Shown piece by piece: positions 26,893 through 36,807 of a stretch of 64,000 nucleotides of DNA. The DNA is taken from positions 248,001 to 312,000 of the forward strand of contig JBDKSW010000004.1 of NCBI GenBank assembly GCA_039698035.1. Direction: 5' to 3'. The position numbers and the translations under genes were made by a program. The notes under the pieces are model-generated. The model was not told the origin of the DNA and searched no databases. It saw only the letters and a program-made list of their open reading frames with translations. Source of the DNA: JAJFUI01 sp039698035. Lineage in GTDB: Bacteria; Planctomycetota; Planctomycetia; Pirellulales; Thermoguttaceae. How positions within the stretch are numbered: the first letter of the stretch is position 1; each line of letters starts with the position of its first letter.

Positions 26893-27234
26893 TCCAACAA
26901 AGCTCGTAACATCATTTTCCCCTCCCATGAGGTCCCGACTTCGGGCGGCAGCCACCGGATTTTTCGCTCTCCCGGACACGGACGAAGCCCTCGTATCGCA
27001 TCGCCTACGGGCCGGCGGCCATATCGCGGGCGCCGACACGGAGCGCCGATTCAAGCAAGAAAGCTTGAATACCTTCGATGAAAAGGGGTACAATCTCCCC
27101 AAGACACTGCCAACCGGGGGGCTTCGTAATTCGCATTTGACAAGACGGTCGCCAGAGTCGAAGGCAACGCGTTTTCCTATCCTGGCCGCCGCTCCACGCT
27201 CTCGCCCAAGCCACCCAAGCTGCCATCCGAAGAC
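26893..27234. other. Intergenic region between divergent efflux operon and PmoA-family gene
   Basis: About 340 bases. Open frames here on both strands look like chance. No clear plus-strand promoter for the gene at 27235 was found. Confidence 0.4.
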
Positions 27235-28233
27235 ATGACTCGCAACTCGCCAAGGTACACCATGCTCGAACGCTCGTTGAAGTTTTCCATGATCGCCCTT
27301 CTCGGGACCCTGTTGGCCGCCGCCGGCCGTGCCGCCGACGAAGGTTCGATCGGTCTTCGGCCCGTCGTCGACTCGAAAGTCGTGTCGGTCGTTGACAACG
27401 CGAGGCCGATCCTCCGCTACCGCTATGGCGACGTTCGCAAGAAGCCGTACCTCGATCAACTGTTTTCGCCGTCCGGCGTTCAGATCCTGCGCGACGGGGC
27501 GCCGGACCATGTTCATCACCACGGCCTGATGTTCGCCATCCGCATCGACGGCGTCAATTTCTGGGAAGAGACCACGCCCGACGTTGGAACCGAAAAGCAT
27601 CGTTCGCTCGGCAAACTGAAGAGCGCGGTGTCTGGCATCGAACGAGCCGGCCTCACCGAAGAGCTGGATTGGCTTGCCCCCAACGCAAACAAGCCCTTGC
27701 TGGTCGAGCGCCGAGAGATCGTCGCCTGCGAGGGCCCGAGACTTGGGGCCACGCTCTTAACCTGGCGCACAAGGCTCGAAGTGCCGCCGGGCAAAAAATC
27801 GGCCCTCCTGACCGGGACCCATTACAACGGTCTCGGAATGCGATTCGTGCCGTCGATGGACCACAGTGGACACTATTTTGCCGCCGACGACAACGCTGGC
27901 GAGGCGGGACCCAACAACTGCCGGCTCACGGCCGCCCGCTGGGTCGCCTATACGGCAAAGGCCGACGGCAAGCCGGTGACCGTGGCGCTGTTCGACCATC
28001 CGACCAGCTACCGCCATCCGGCGGTCGTGTTCACCAAAAACGTCTCGCCCAATTGGTACTCGTACCTTGCGGCGACGATGAACGAGTGGAAGAAGCCGAT
28101 CACGATGGCGTCGGGCCAGCCGCTGAGCGTTTGCTATGGCATCGCCTTGTGGGACGGCCAGGTGGATGCGGCAACGGTCGAGAAGCTCTACCAGCAATGG
28201 GTCAAGCTTTCCGACCACAATGACGGAAGATAG
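27235..28233 (+). CDS. Secreted PmoA-family (DUF6807) protein
   Basis: A 332-residue protein; ATG 27262 (323 aa) is an alternative start. A signal peptide (KFSMIALLGTLLAAAGRAA) precedes a beta-rich domain with the family motifs RPILRYRYGDVRKKPYLDQL, GAPDHVHHHGLMFAIRIDGV (His cluster), GTHYNGLGMRFVPSMD and FDHPTSYRHPAVVFTK. The family is named PmoA/DUF6807 in databases but is not the methane monooxygenase subunit; it is abundant in planctomycetes near sugar-catabolic genes, and its activity is unproven. No sugar dehydrogenase is adjacent here. Confidence 0.85.
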   Translation: MTRNSPRYTMLERSLKFSMIALLGTLLAAAGRAADEGSIGLRPVVDSKVVSVVDNARPILRYRYGDVRKKPYLDQLFSPSGVQILRDGAPDHVHHHGLMFAIRIDGVNFWEETTPDVGTEKHRSLGKLKSAVSGIERAGLTEELDWLAPNANKPLLVERREIVACEGPRLGATLLTWRTRLEVPPGKKSALLTGTHYNGLGMRFVPSMDHSGHYFAADDNAGEAGPNNCRLTAARWVAYTAKADGKPVTVALFDHPTSYRHPAVVFTKNVSPNWYSYLAATMNEWKKPITMASGQPLSVCYGIALWDGQVDAATVEKLYQQWVKLSDHNDGR

Positions 28234-28311
28234 TCGCAACAACCCGAAAGGGGGCTGCCTGCCACCGTGACGCTAGTAGAATTCCTTTGGGATCGCCCGG
28301 AGGAATTCACC

Positions 28312-28833
28312 ATGCAAATTCTCTGCGGCGCAGGCTTTGACGAAACGGCCATCGACTTTTCGGCGCTGGTCTCCGCGCTGACGCACAAAAACGCGGTCGT
28401 GCGGCGGAACGCCCGAGAGCAACTGGTCGCTGTCGGTCGCCCCATCGTCGACGCGGTGAGGCAATTGTTGCACGACAAGCGCCCGCACGTCCGCTGGGAG
28501 GCCGTCAAAACATTGGCGTCAATCGCCGATCCTCGAACAGCCGGCGCCCTGGTCCAGGTATTGGAAGAAGAGGACGAGTTCGACATCCGCTGGGTTGCGG
28601 GCGAAGGACTGGCTGCGATGGGCCGCGAGGGGCTGCGCCCCCTGTTGGCGACCCTTGCGGCTCGGCCTGGATCGGCCACGCTTCAAGAGGGCGCACGGCA
28701 CGTTTGCCATCACCTAAGCCATCGCCGCGCGTTTCGGCTCATCGTGCCCCTGCTGATCGCACTGAGATCGGCCGAGCCGACCCTCGCAATGCCGATCCTC
28801 GCTCGGCGAGCCCTGGCGGAGCTTGGGCGTTGA
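28312..28833 (+). CDS. HEAT-repeat protein
   Basis: A 173-residue soluble protein. ATG 28312 has GGAGG eight bases upstream and is preferred over the GTG at 28267. Three to four HEAT-like helical repeats are visible (VSALTHKNAVVRRNAREQLV, QLLHDKRPHVRWEAVKTLAS, LEEEDEFDIRWVAGEGLAAM, PLLATLAARPGSATLQEGAR). Such repeats form protein-binding solenoids, and the partner is unknown. It lies 78 bases after the PmoA-family gene and 69 before ftcD. Confidence 0.8.
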   Translation: MQILCGAGFDETAIDFSALVSALTHKNAVVRRNAREQLVAVGRPIVDAVRQLLHDKRPHVRWEAVKTLASIADPRTAGALVQVLEEEDEFDIRWVAGEGLAAMGREGLRPLLATLAARPGSATLQEGARHVCHHLSHRRAFRLIVPLLIALRSAEPTLAMPILARRALAELGR

Positions 28834-28902
28834 CTTTTCCCGGCCATGTCGCCAAACTCGGGGCTAGAGCGACATCATTCTTGAGTCTCGAAGGATCGCC
28901 AA

Positions 28903-30744
28903 ATGCCAACCCCGTTGGTCGAGTGCGTGCCCAATTTTTCGGAGGGGCAAGACTCCGCCACCATCGCGCAAATTACCGACGCCATCCGGTCCGCGCCTCA
29001 CGTCAAACTGCTCGACGTCGACCCGGGCCACGACACGAACCGCACGGTGGTCACCTTCGTGGGACCGCCCGAGGCGGTGGCCGAGGCCGCCTTCCGCGCA
29101 ATCGCCAAGGCGGCCGAGCTGATCGACATGAGCGGCCACGACGGAGCCCACCCCCGCCTGGGCGCCACGGATGTCTGTCCCTTCGTGCCCGTCGAAGACA
29201 TCACGCTGCAAGAGTGCGCCGCCCTGGCGCATCGCGTCGGCAAACGCGTGGGCGACGAACTGGGCATCCCCGTCTACTTCTACGAAGCGGCCGCCACGAC
29301 GCCCGAGCGACAGAACTTGGCCACGATCCGCGACGGCGAGTACGAAGGCCTGGCCGCAAAGCTCCGCGACCCGCGATGGAAGCCCGATTGCGGACCGTCG
29401 CAGTTCAACGCCCGCGCCGGCGCGACGGTCATCGGCGCCCGCGAGTTCTTGATCGCCTACAACATCACGCTGAACACCCGCGATAAGGCGGCCGCCTCGG
29501 ACATCGCCCTGGAGCTGCGCGAGACGGGTCGCATCGCCCGCACCGAGACCGGCTCGGCCTACTATTCACGCGGCGAAAGCCGGCTCTATCAGGAAGGTCA
29601 TTTTCCGTGCGGCAACTGCAACTTCGTCGGACGCACCTTTGACCAAACGGAGCGGCATTGTCGCGCGGCCCACGGCTATGAATTGCGATCCTTGATCAAG
29701 GACGTTGCGGATTTCTCGAACCTGGTCGGTCAAAAAGTGCGCCGCGCCGGAAAGTTCGCGTTCTGCAAGGCCATCGGCTGGTACGTCGAGCAGTATCGAA
29801 GGGCGCAGGTCTCGATCAATCTGACCAACTATCACGTAACGCCGCCTCACTTGGTGCTCGAAGAGGCCCGGCGATTGGCGGCCGAGCGCGGCCTGGTCGT
29901 CACCGGCAGCGAAGTCGTCGGCATGATCCCCTATGCGGCCCTGATCGAGGCCGGCAAGTACTATCTGACCCGACAAGGCAGCTCGTGCGGCGTGCCGACC
30001 GAGGACCTCTTGGAAACCGCCGTGTTCTCGATGGGCCTCGGCGACGTGCAACCCTTTGACGTGGAGAAAAAAGTGCTAGGACTACCCGTGCGGAAGGCAG
30101 ACGCTTTGGTGGGTCGCGGCGTGGCCGATTTTGTCGACGAAGTCTCGCGCGACACGCCGGCCCCAGGCGGCGGTTCGATCGCCGCGCTGGCCGGATCGCT
30201 TGCCGCGGCCTTGGCCGCGATGGTCGCCAATCTTACCCATCGCAAGACCAATGACCCGGCGGCGCTCGCACGACTGGCAACCGTCGCCGAACAAGCGCAA
30301 GCGATCAAGGACCAATTATTGACGGCCGTGGACGACGACACCGAGGCATTCAACGGCTATCTCCAGGCCCTGCGGATGCCATCCGCGACGCCGGAGCAGC
30401 AGCGCATTCGCACCGAGCAGATGCAGACCGGCCTGACCGCGGCGGTTAACGTGCCGTATCAGACGGCCTTGCTAAGCCTCGACGCCATGCGTCTGGCCCG
30501 GGACATGGTCCGCGAAGGTCTGACCGCCTCGCTGACCGATGCGGCCGTCGGTTGTGAAATGGCGTTTGCCGGCGTTCGCGGAGGAATCTGGAACGTACTG
30601 ACGAACCTTGCCCAGATCAAAGATCGCCAATTCGTCGAAGAGAAGCGACAGCAATGCGGCACCCTCTTGGAAGAAGCCCGCGCATTGCTGGACGAAGCAA
30701 CTCGATCCGTCGATCAAACGCTGGCCGAGAAAGCCCAGTCCTAA
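28903..30744 (+). CDS. ftcD: Bifunctional glutamate formimidoyltransferase / formimidoyl-THF cyclodeaminase with zinc-finger-like insert
   Basis: A 613-residue FTCD fusion. The transferase part begins PTPLVECVPNFSEGQDSATI and has DVDPGHDTNRTVVTFVG and SGHDGAHPRLGATDVCPFVP (His81/His84-type catalytic segment). The cyclodeaminase starts near residue 410 (FVDEVSRDTPAPGGGSIAAL). It moves the formimino group from formiminoglutamate to tetrahydrofolate and then releases ammonia, the last steps of one histidine degradation route. No hut genes adjoin. Unusual: residues 233-258 insert a motif with C236-x2-C239-x12-H252-x4-H257, the spacing of a C2H2 zinc finger, between the two transferase subdomains. 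Confidence 0.95.
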   Translation: MPTPLVECVPNFSEGQDSATIAQITDAIRSAPHVKLLDVDPGHDTNRTVVTFVGPPEAVAEAAFRAIAKAAELIDMSGHDGAHPRLGATDVCPFVPVEDITLQECAALAHRVGKRVGDELGIPVYFYEAAATTPERQNLATIRDGEYEGLAAKLRDPRWKPDCGPSQFNARAGATVIGAREFLIAYNITLNTRDKAAASDIALELRETGRIARTETGSAYYSRGESRLYQEGHFPCGNCNFVGRTFDQTERHCRAAHGYELRSLIKDVADFSNLVGQKVRRAGKFAFCKAIGWYVEQYRRAQVSINLTNYHVTPPHLVLEEARRLAAERGLVVTGSEVVGMIPYAALIEAGKYYLTRQGSSCGVPTEDLLETAVFSMGLGDVQPFDVEKKVLGLPVRKADALVGRGVADFVDEVSRDTPAPGGGSIAALAGSLAAALAAMVANLTHRKTNDPAALARLATVAEQAQAIKDQLLTAVDDDTEAFNGYLQALRMPSATPEQQRIRTEQMQTGLTAAVNVPYQTALLSLDAMRLARDMVREGLTASLTDAAVGCEMAFAGVRGGIWNVLTNLAQIKDRQFVEEKRQQCGTLLEEARALLDEATRSVDQTLAEKAQS

Positions 30745-30814
30745 TTCGTCGCTCCGGTGGGCAGCCGGAAATCGTAACAACATCGCAACCCCACCCCCAT
30801 GACCAACCGTTGAT

Positions 30815-32767
30815 ATGGCCGCGAAGAACGCCAAAACGGCGATGATGCCCCCAGAGCGATGCGTGAGCGCGCCTCGCATTGCCGTTGTTGTCGCCGGTCT
30901 GGCGATCGCCCTGGCCACGGCGGCCGCCTTCAGCAACAGCTTCCACGGCCCGCTGGTGTTCGATGACGGCCCGTCCATCGTGGACAATCCCACCATTCGA
31001 CAGCTTTGGCCGCCGTGGGAGACGCTGTGTCCGCCAAAACGCGGCGAGACCGTCACCGGGCGGCCGCTCCTGAACCTTTCGTTGGCGGTCAACTACTCCA
31101 TCGGTGGAACGACCGTCTGGAGCTACCACGTCACCAATCTGGCCATTCACATCGCCACGGCGCTCCTCCTGTTCGGTCTGGTCCGGCGCACCCTGCTGCT
31201 GCCCGGAACGCCGGCCAGCCTTGCCAAAGCATCGAACCTGCTGGCTGCAAGCATCGCGTTGCTGTGGTCTGTGCATCCCCTGCAGACGGAATCCGTAACC
31301 TACATCGTCCAGCGCGCCGAGTCCCTGGCGGGGCTATTCTATCTCTCCACGCTCTATGGCTTGCTTCGCGGCGCGACGGCCCAGCGGCGAACGGGCCTCT
31401 GGTACGCGATTTCCTTCGTTGCCTGCCTGCTGGGCATGGCCAGCAAGGAGATCGTGGCGTCGGCCCCCTTGATCGCCCTCCTGTACGACCGCACTTTTTT
31501 GGCCGGATCCTTTCGCGAGGCGCTCCACCGACGCCGTAGACTGTATGTGTCGCTCGGCGCGACGTGGCTGCTGTTGCTATGGCTCGTCGTGGACAACAAG
31601 GGTCGGGGAGGCACGGCCGGCTTCGGTCAGGAAATCGAGCCCCTTGCGTACCTCGGCACTCAGTTCGGCGCCGTCATCCACTACCTGCGTCTTTGCATCT
31701 GGCCATCGCCGCTCGTGTTGGACTATGGCGTCGAAGTGGCCCACACGGCGGCCGAAATCGTGCCCTACGGCATTGTCATCGCGGCCCTCGTCGCGCTCAC
31801 CGTGGCGGCTCTGCGACGATGGCCCAAGATCGGTTTTCTGGGCGTGTTTTTCTTTGCGCTGCTGGCGCCCACCTCCACCGTGATTCCCGTCACCACGCAG
31901 ACCGTGGCCGAGCATCGCATGTATCTGCCGCTGGCCGCGGTCGTCACCCTCATCGCGATGGGCGCATGGACCTGGTGCAATCGCCGGCGCATAACGCCGA
32001 CTCCGACAACCGGCGTGGCGTTCGCTTGCGTCGTTGCGACGGCGGCCGTTGCCCTAGGCGCCGCCACCTATCAGCGCAACAAAGTCTACCAAAGCAATCT
32101 TCAAATCTGGACCGACACCGTCGCCAAAGTGCCCGACAATGCCCGGGCGCTCACCAATCTGGGCGCCACGCTGCTCAATGCCCATCGACCGAACGACGCC
32201 ATCAGCCATCTTCAGAGGGCCGCGAGTATCCAGCCGGACAACGCGGACGGTCAAAACAAGTTAGGTAGCGCGCTGCTGATGTGCGGACGGCCTGCCGAGG
32301 CCATTCCACACTTCCAGGTCGCCTTGCAGCGCGATCCCGCCAATGCCGAAGTTCGCAACAACTTCGGCAGCGCGTTGACCGCCCAAGGCCGCTATGAAGA
32401 AGCCTCAGACCAGTTCCGCAAGGCCCTGGACGCACGCGGCAACTACGTCGATGCAATGAACAACCTGGCCTGGCTCTTGGCCACCTGTCCCCAACACTCG
32501 CTGCACAACGGCCCCGAGGCCCTGGCTCTTGCCCAACGGGCCGAACGTCTCACCGGCGGTCGACGCCCCGAGGTGCTCGATACGCTGGCCGCCGCCTACG
32601 CGACATCCGAACGGTTTCAGGAAGCCGCCGCTACGGCGCGCAAAGCACTCGAACTGGCAACCAAGCAAAACCAGCAAGCCCTGGTCGATGCACTGCAACA
32701 GCGAATCGCCCTCTACGATTCGGGCAAGCCGTTCGTCGGCAATGGCCAAGACGCTGCCGGCAACTGA
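30815..32767 (+). CDS. Polytopic membrane protein with C-terminal TPR repeats (TMTC-like)
   Basis: A 650-residue protein. About ten hydrophobic segments fill residues 20-430; the first loop has SFHGPLVFDDGPSIVDNPTI and later TGRPLLNLSLAVNY and HPLQTESVTYIVQRAESLAG, as in GT-C fold, TMTC-type O-mannosyltransferase relatives. The remainder carries four to five TPR units (ARALTNLGATLLNAHRPNDA, NADGQNKLGSALLMCGRPAE, AEVRNNFGSALTAQGRYEEA). Proteins of this type probably transfer a sugar from a polyprenyl carrier to protein, but no activity is shown for bacterial members. It is 70 bases downstream of ftcD and possibly independent of it. Confidence 0.8.
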   Translation: MAAKNAKTAMMPPERCVSAPRIAVVVAGLAIALATAAAFSNSFHGPLVFDDGPSIVDNPTIRQLWPPWETLCPPKRGETVTGRPLLNLSLAVNYSIGGTTVWSYHVTNLAIHIATALLLFGLVRRTLLLPGTPASLAKASNLLAASIALLWSVHPLQTESVTYIVQRAESLAGLFYLSTLYGLLRGATAQRRTGLWYAISFVACLLGMASKEIVASAPLIALLYDRTFLAGSFREALHRRRRLYVSLGATWLLLLWLVVDNKGRGGTAGFGQEIEPLAYLGTQFGAVIHYLRLCIWPSPLVLDYGVEVAHTAAEIVPYGIVIAALVALTVAALRRWPKIGFLGVFFFALLAPTSTVIPVTTQTVAEHRMYLPLAAVVTLIAMGAWTWCNRRRITPTPTTGVAFACVVATAAVALGAATYQRNKVYQSNLQIWTDTVAKVPDNARALTNLGATLLNAHRPNDAISHLQRAASIQPDNADGQNKLGSALLMCGRPAEAIPHFQVALQRDPANAEVRNNFGSALTAQGRYEEASDQFRKALDARGNYVDAMNNLAWLLATCPQHSLHNGPEALALAQRAERLTGGRRPEVLDTLAAAYATSERFQEAAATARKALELATKQNQQALVDALQQRIALYDSGKPFVGNGQDAAGN

Positions 32768-32997
32768 AGGCCGCCGTCGATCGTCCCTCTCGCGATGGCA
32801 TAGGGCAATCCGGGCGAAATCGCCGCCCGCGGCGACAACCCTGGGTCTCTGGCCGTCGGCACGCTCACCGTCGATGGTGGCCCTTCGTGAACGTTTTGCG
32901 ACCATCACGGACCGAAAACGATCACCCTTCACCGGCGCGGCTGCCTCTAGTTCTCAAACGGCGACGCCACACGTCGTGGCCGCCGGTAATCGCGGCC
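32768..32997. other. Gene-free region before the Cys-rich protein gene
   Basis: About 230 bases without a supportable gene. It could hold upstream activator sites for the sigma-54 promoter at 32999, but no clear long dyad was seen. Confidence 0.4.
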
Positions 32998-32998
32998 C

Positions 32999-33014
32999 CG
33001 GCACGTCAGTTGCT
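32999..33014 (+). promoter_or_regulatory. Sigma-54 (-24/-12) promoter of the copper-storage-type gene
   Basis: GGCACGTCAGTTGC at 33000-33013 matches the sigma-54 core GGCACG-N4-TTGC at all ten fixed positions (GG to GC spacing 12). The base before it is C instead of T. The GC lies 60 bases upstream of the start codon at 33073. Confidence 0.8.
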
Positions 33015-33072
33015 GCCTCCACGGCGCGTCTCGCTTTTCCAAGTTTCGCTTTGTCGCTTTTGATAGGAGAGT

Positions 33073-33516
33073 ATGATGCGCCCATTGACGATTGGACTGT
33101 GCCTGCTCCTGGTGTCGTTTGTCGCATTGAGCCTTGGCGTGACAACCGCCCCGCAGGGCGATCGCGACGCCGCGTTCGAGCAATGCGCCAGGGCGTGCAA
33201 TGACTGCCAGCGCGCGTGCGACATGTGCGCAACTTATTGCGCCAAGCAACTCGCCGCCGGCAAGTCGGATCACCTCGTAACGCTCCAGACGTGCCAAGAT
33301 TGCGCCACGCACTGCGCGGCGGCCGCCAGCGTCACGGCCCGCAAGGGCCCGTTCACGGACACCATCTGCACGGCCTGCGTCGAGGCCTGCAAGCGTTGTG
33401 CGGTCGCGTGCGAGAAGTTCTCCGACGACCCCATGGTGAAAAGCTGCGCCGAGGAATGTCGGAAGTGCGAAAGGGCCTGCCAAGACATGCTGTCCCACAC
33501 GTCGCGCGGCGAATGA
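33073..33516 (+). CDS. Exported Cys-rich four-helix-bundle copper-binding protein (Csp-like)
   Basis: A 147-residue protein with a signal peptide (about 1-28, LTIGLCLLLVSFVALSLG) and 18 cysteines after it in CxxxC and CxxC patterns (ARACNDCQRACDMCATYC, TCQDCATHCAAA, CTACVEACKRCAVACEKF, CAEECRKCERACQDM). This is the copper storage protein (Csp/DUF326) pattern, in which Cys-lined helices bind many Cu(I) ions. TAGGAGAGT precedes the ATG. The export signal points to a Csp1-like periplasmic store. A sigma-54 promoter lies upstream, and the RND metal pump lies 6 kb away. Confidence 0.9.
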   Translation: MMRPLTIGLCLLLVSFVALSLGVTTAPQGDRDAAFEQCARACNDCQRACDMCATYCAKQLAAGKSDHLVTLQTCQDCATHCAAAASVTARKGPFTDTICTACVEACKRCAVACEKFSDDPMVKSCAEECRKCERACQDMLSHTSRGE

Positions 33517-33555
33517 CGCCACACGATGACGGCCCCCGCGCGATGATCGCCCCGA

Positions 33556-34110
33556 TCAGCCATGCCCCACGGGGCTGCGCGAGAACAGCTCGATCATCGC
33601 GCGGTTGAAGGCCGGCAGGTCGCTCGGCTGGCGGCTGGTCACCCAGTTGTCGTCTTTGACGACCTCCTCGTTGAACCAGATGCCGCCGGCGTTGCGAATA
33701 TCGTCCTGAATCGTGTGATAGCTGGTCACTTTGCGGCGCTGCATCAGGCCGGCCGAAATCAGCAGCCACGGCGCGTGACAAATGGCCGCAATCGGCTTGC
33801 CGGCCTCTTCCATCTCCTGCAAGAACAACTGAACGTCGGGCGACATTCGCAAAGCATCGGCATTCCAGGCCCCGCCAGGAAGATGCACCGCATCATATTC
33901 CTCCGAGTTGATCGCGTCGATCGTCCGGTCGACCGGGATTGTCACGGTTTTTGTCATGTGCTGGACGCCCTGAATCTCTCCGGGCTTGAGCGACACGATC
34001 GTCACCTCGGCACCGGCCTCCATGAGCGCCCTGATCGGCTCGGTAAGCTCGATTTCCTCGAAGCCATCGGTCGCCAACACGGCCACTCTCAAATTGGGAA
34101 GACGAATCAC
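33556..34110 (-). CDS. DJ-1/PfpI-family protein
   Basis: A 184-residue protein from GTG 34110, which has AAGGAG seven bases upstream; the longer frame is rejected. It shows the PfpI fold: VAVLATDGFEEIELTEPIRA, with Glu18/Glu19, and the nucleophile elbow AAICHAPWLLISAG with Cys111-His112. Family members are glyoxalase/deglycase or chaperone-like proteins active in carbonyl and oxidative stress. It is divergent from the YciE-type gene, with its own sigma-54 promoter 64 bases upstream. Confidence 0.92.
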   Translation of the reverse strand: MIRLPNLRVAVLATDGFEEIELTEPIRALMEAGAEVTIVSLKPGEIQGVQHMTKTVTIPVDRTIDAINSEEYDAVHLPGGAWNADALRMSPDVQLFLQEMEEAGKPIAAICHAPWLLISAGLMQRRKVTSYHTIQDDIRNAGGIWFNEEVVKDDNWVTSRQPSDLPAFNRAMIELFSRSPVGHG

Positions 34111-34172
34111 GGCAATCTCCTTTCGCTCCACACGGGTGACCTGCAATGAACTGCTGCGTCCCGAACCAAGCA

Positions 34173-34188
34173 CGCAAAGCGCGTGCCG
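34173..34188 (-). promoter_or_regulatory. Sigma-54 (-24/-12) promoter of the PfpI gene
   Basis: On the minus strand GGCACGCGCTTTGC (34187-34174) matches GGCACG-N4-TTGC at all ten fixed positions; the preceding base is C. The GC lies 64 bases before the GTG at 34110. Confidence 0.8.
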
Positions 34189-34216
34189 ATGCCCGCAACG
34201 GATGAGGGACGCCGCG

Positions 34217-34233
34217 CTGGCACGGCATGTGCA
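34217..34233 (+). promoter_or_regulatory. Sigma-54 (-24/-12) promoter of the YciE-type gene
   Basis: CTGGCACGGCATGTGCA carries the full -24 element TGGCACG and -12 TGCA (G replaces the first T of TTGC), with GG (34219-34220) and GC (34231-34232) spaced 12. It lies 56 bases before ATG 34288 and 30 bases from the opposing sigma-54 site. Confidence 0.8.
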
Positions 34234-34287
34234 GCACGTCTGTCGGCTTGGTGTTTTTTGCCAAAGAACAAGAAAAGGAGTCGTGTC

Positions 34288-34830
34288 ATGGGCATGTTCT
34301 TGAATATGAAACTGAACTCGCTTGAAGACCTGTTGCTGTTGGAAGTGAGCGATCTCTACGACGGCGAAAAACGACTCTGCAACGTTCTGCCCAAAATGGC
34401 CGATGCGGCATCCTCGCCGACGCTGAAAGAGACCTTTCGCCAGCACTTGCACGAAACAGAGCGACACGTTTCGCGACTCGAACAGGTCTTCATCGACCTC
34501 GGCAAGCCGGCCAATCGGGAGACGTGCGATGCCATGAAGGGGCTCATCAAGGAGGGCGCCGAGATCATCGCCACCTCAGGCAGCCCCGACGTTAAGGACG
34601 CCGCACTAATTAGCGCGGCCCAACGGGTCGAACACTATGAGATGGCCGGTTATGGCTCGGCGCGGACGTTCGCCAAGCACCTTGGTCATTCCAACGTGGT
34701 TCGCCTCCTGCAAATGACGCTCGACGAAGAAAAGGAGACCGATCAGCGTTTGACACAATTGGCCGAGGAAGGCATCACGGTCAAGGCGCAAAGCGGCATC
34801 AACCTCCATCCCAACACCTGGGAGACATAG
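34288..34830 (+). CDS. YciE/YciF-family ferritin-like protein (DUF892)
   Basis: A 180-residue protein; ATG 34288 is preceded by AAAAGGAG. It has the DUF892 pattern: KLNSLEDLLLLEVSDLYDGE, KMADAASSPTLKETFRQHLH, ETERHVSRLEQVFIDLG, AALISAAQRVEHYEMAGYGS and LLQMTLDEEKETDQRLTQLA, with Glu/His ligands of a di-metal four-helix bundle. Family members are induced by osmotic, starvation and general stress, and their biochemical role is uncertain. It is divergent from the PfpI gene. Confidence 0.92.
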   Translation: MGMFLNMKLNSLEDLLLLEVSDLYDGEKRLCNVLPKMADAASSPTLKETFRQHLHETERHVSRLEQVFIDLGKPANRETCDAMKGLIKEGAEIIATSGSPDVKDAALISAAQRVEHYEMAGYGSARTFAKHLGHSNVVRLLQMTLDEEKETDQRLTQLAEEGITVKAQSGINLHPNTWET

Positions 34831-35084
34831 TGACGCCGCGAGGCGAAAGACCAAATCACCCGGGAAGCTGAGGTCCGCCAGCCCCGGAACATCAAAGAAC
34901 GCCGACGAGGGCTGCTCGGAGCAGGGCGACCCGGAGGATAGAGCCGAGGGCCCCGCCCGGGCATCCCCTGATGCGTCTTGAACACCGGCGACGCCAGACC
35001 GCGCGGCCAACCGATGACGTTCGCCACGGGCGCAGCGCACGGTGCCTGCGCCACTTTGTTCTCGAATCGCGAGGAGATTGTCCC

Positions 35085-35261
35085 ATGGCCACGACCAAGA
35101 CCGATCCGGTTTGCAAAATGGACGTCAGCACGAAGGACGCCAAGCAGATCAGTAGGCACCAGGGTGAAACGTACTACTTCTGCGGCTCCACGTGCAAGAA
35201 TAAGTTCGACAAGGAGCCAGAGCGCTACGTTGGCCCCACGAAGTCCGCCACGAAGAAATAG
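35085..35261 (+). CDS. YHS-domain small metal-binding protein
   Basis: A 58-residue protein starting at ATG 35085 after GAGGAGATT. It shows the YHS pattern: DPVCKMDV with Cys10, then GETYYFCGSTCKNKFDKEPE with Cys33 and Cys37. These domains are thought to bind copper or other metals, and they occur in copper ATPases and free-standing chaperone-like proteins. No signal peptide is present. No sigma-54 element was found upstream. It is followed by the convergent response regulator gene. Confidence 0.9.
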   Translation: MATTKTDPVCKMDVSTKDAKQISRHQGETYYFCGSTCKNKFDKEPERYVGPTKSATKK

Positions 35262-35331
35262 CATTCGTTGCGCGTGGCCTCGACCGGCCAGAGGGCCGCT
35301 CCAGAGTCTGAATCGGCGATTGGCCAGCGCG

Positions 35332-36807
<1,476 letters not shown>

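Noticed and set aside
26863..27600. 245-codon minus-strand frame across the efflux/PmoA intergenic region
   Set aside because: Overlaps the secreted PmoA-family gene, has low-complexity Arg-rich translation and no recognisable domain.
28296..28314. Ribosome site and start resembling an expression-vector leader (GGAGGAATTCACCATG)
   Set aside because: The likeness is short and the gene and flanks are continuous with genomic sequence; no vector backbone is present, so it is coincidence.
34831..35084. Sigma-54 promoter for the YHS gene
   Set aside because: No sequence with both a GGCAC-like -24 and a TTGC-like -12 at correct spacing was found.
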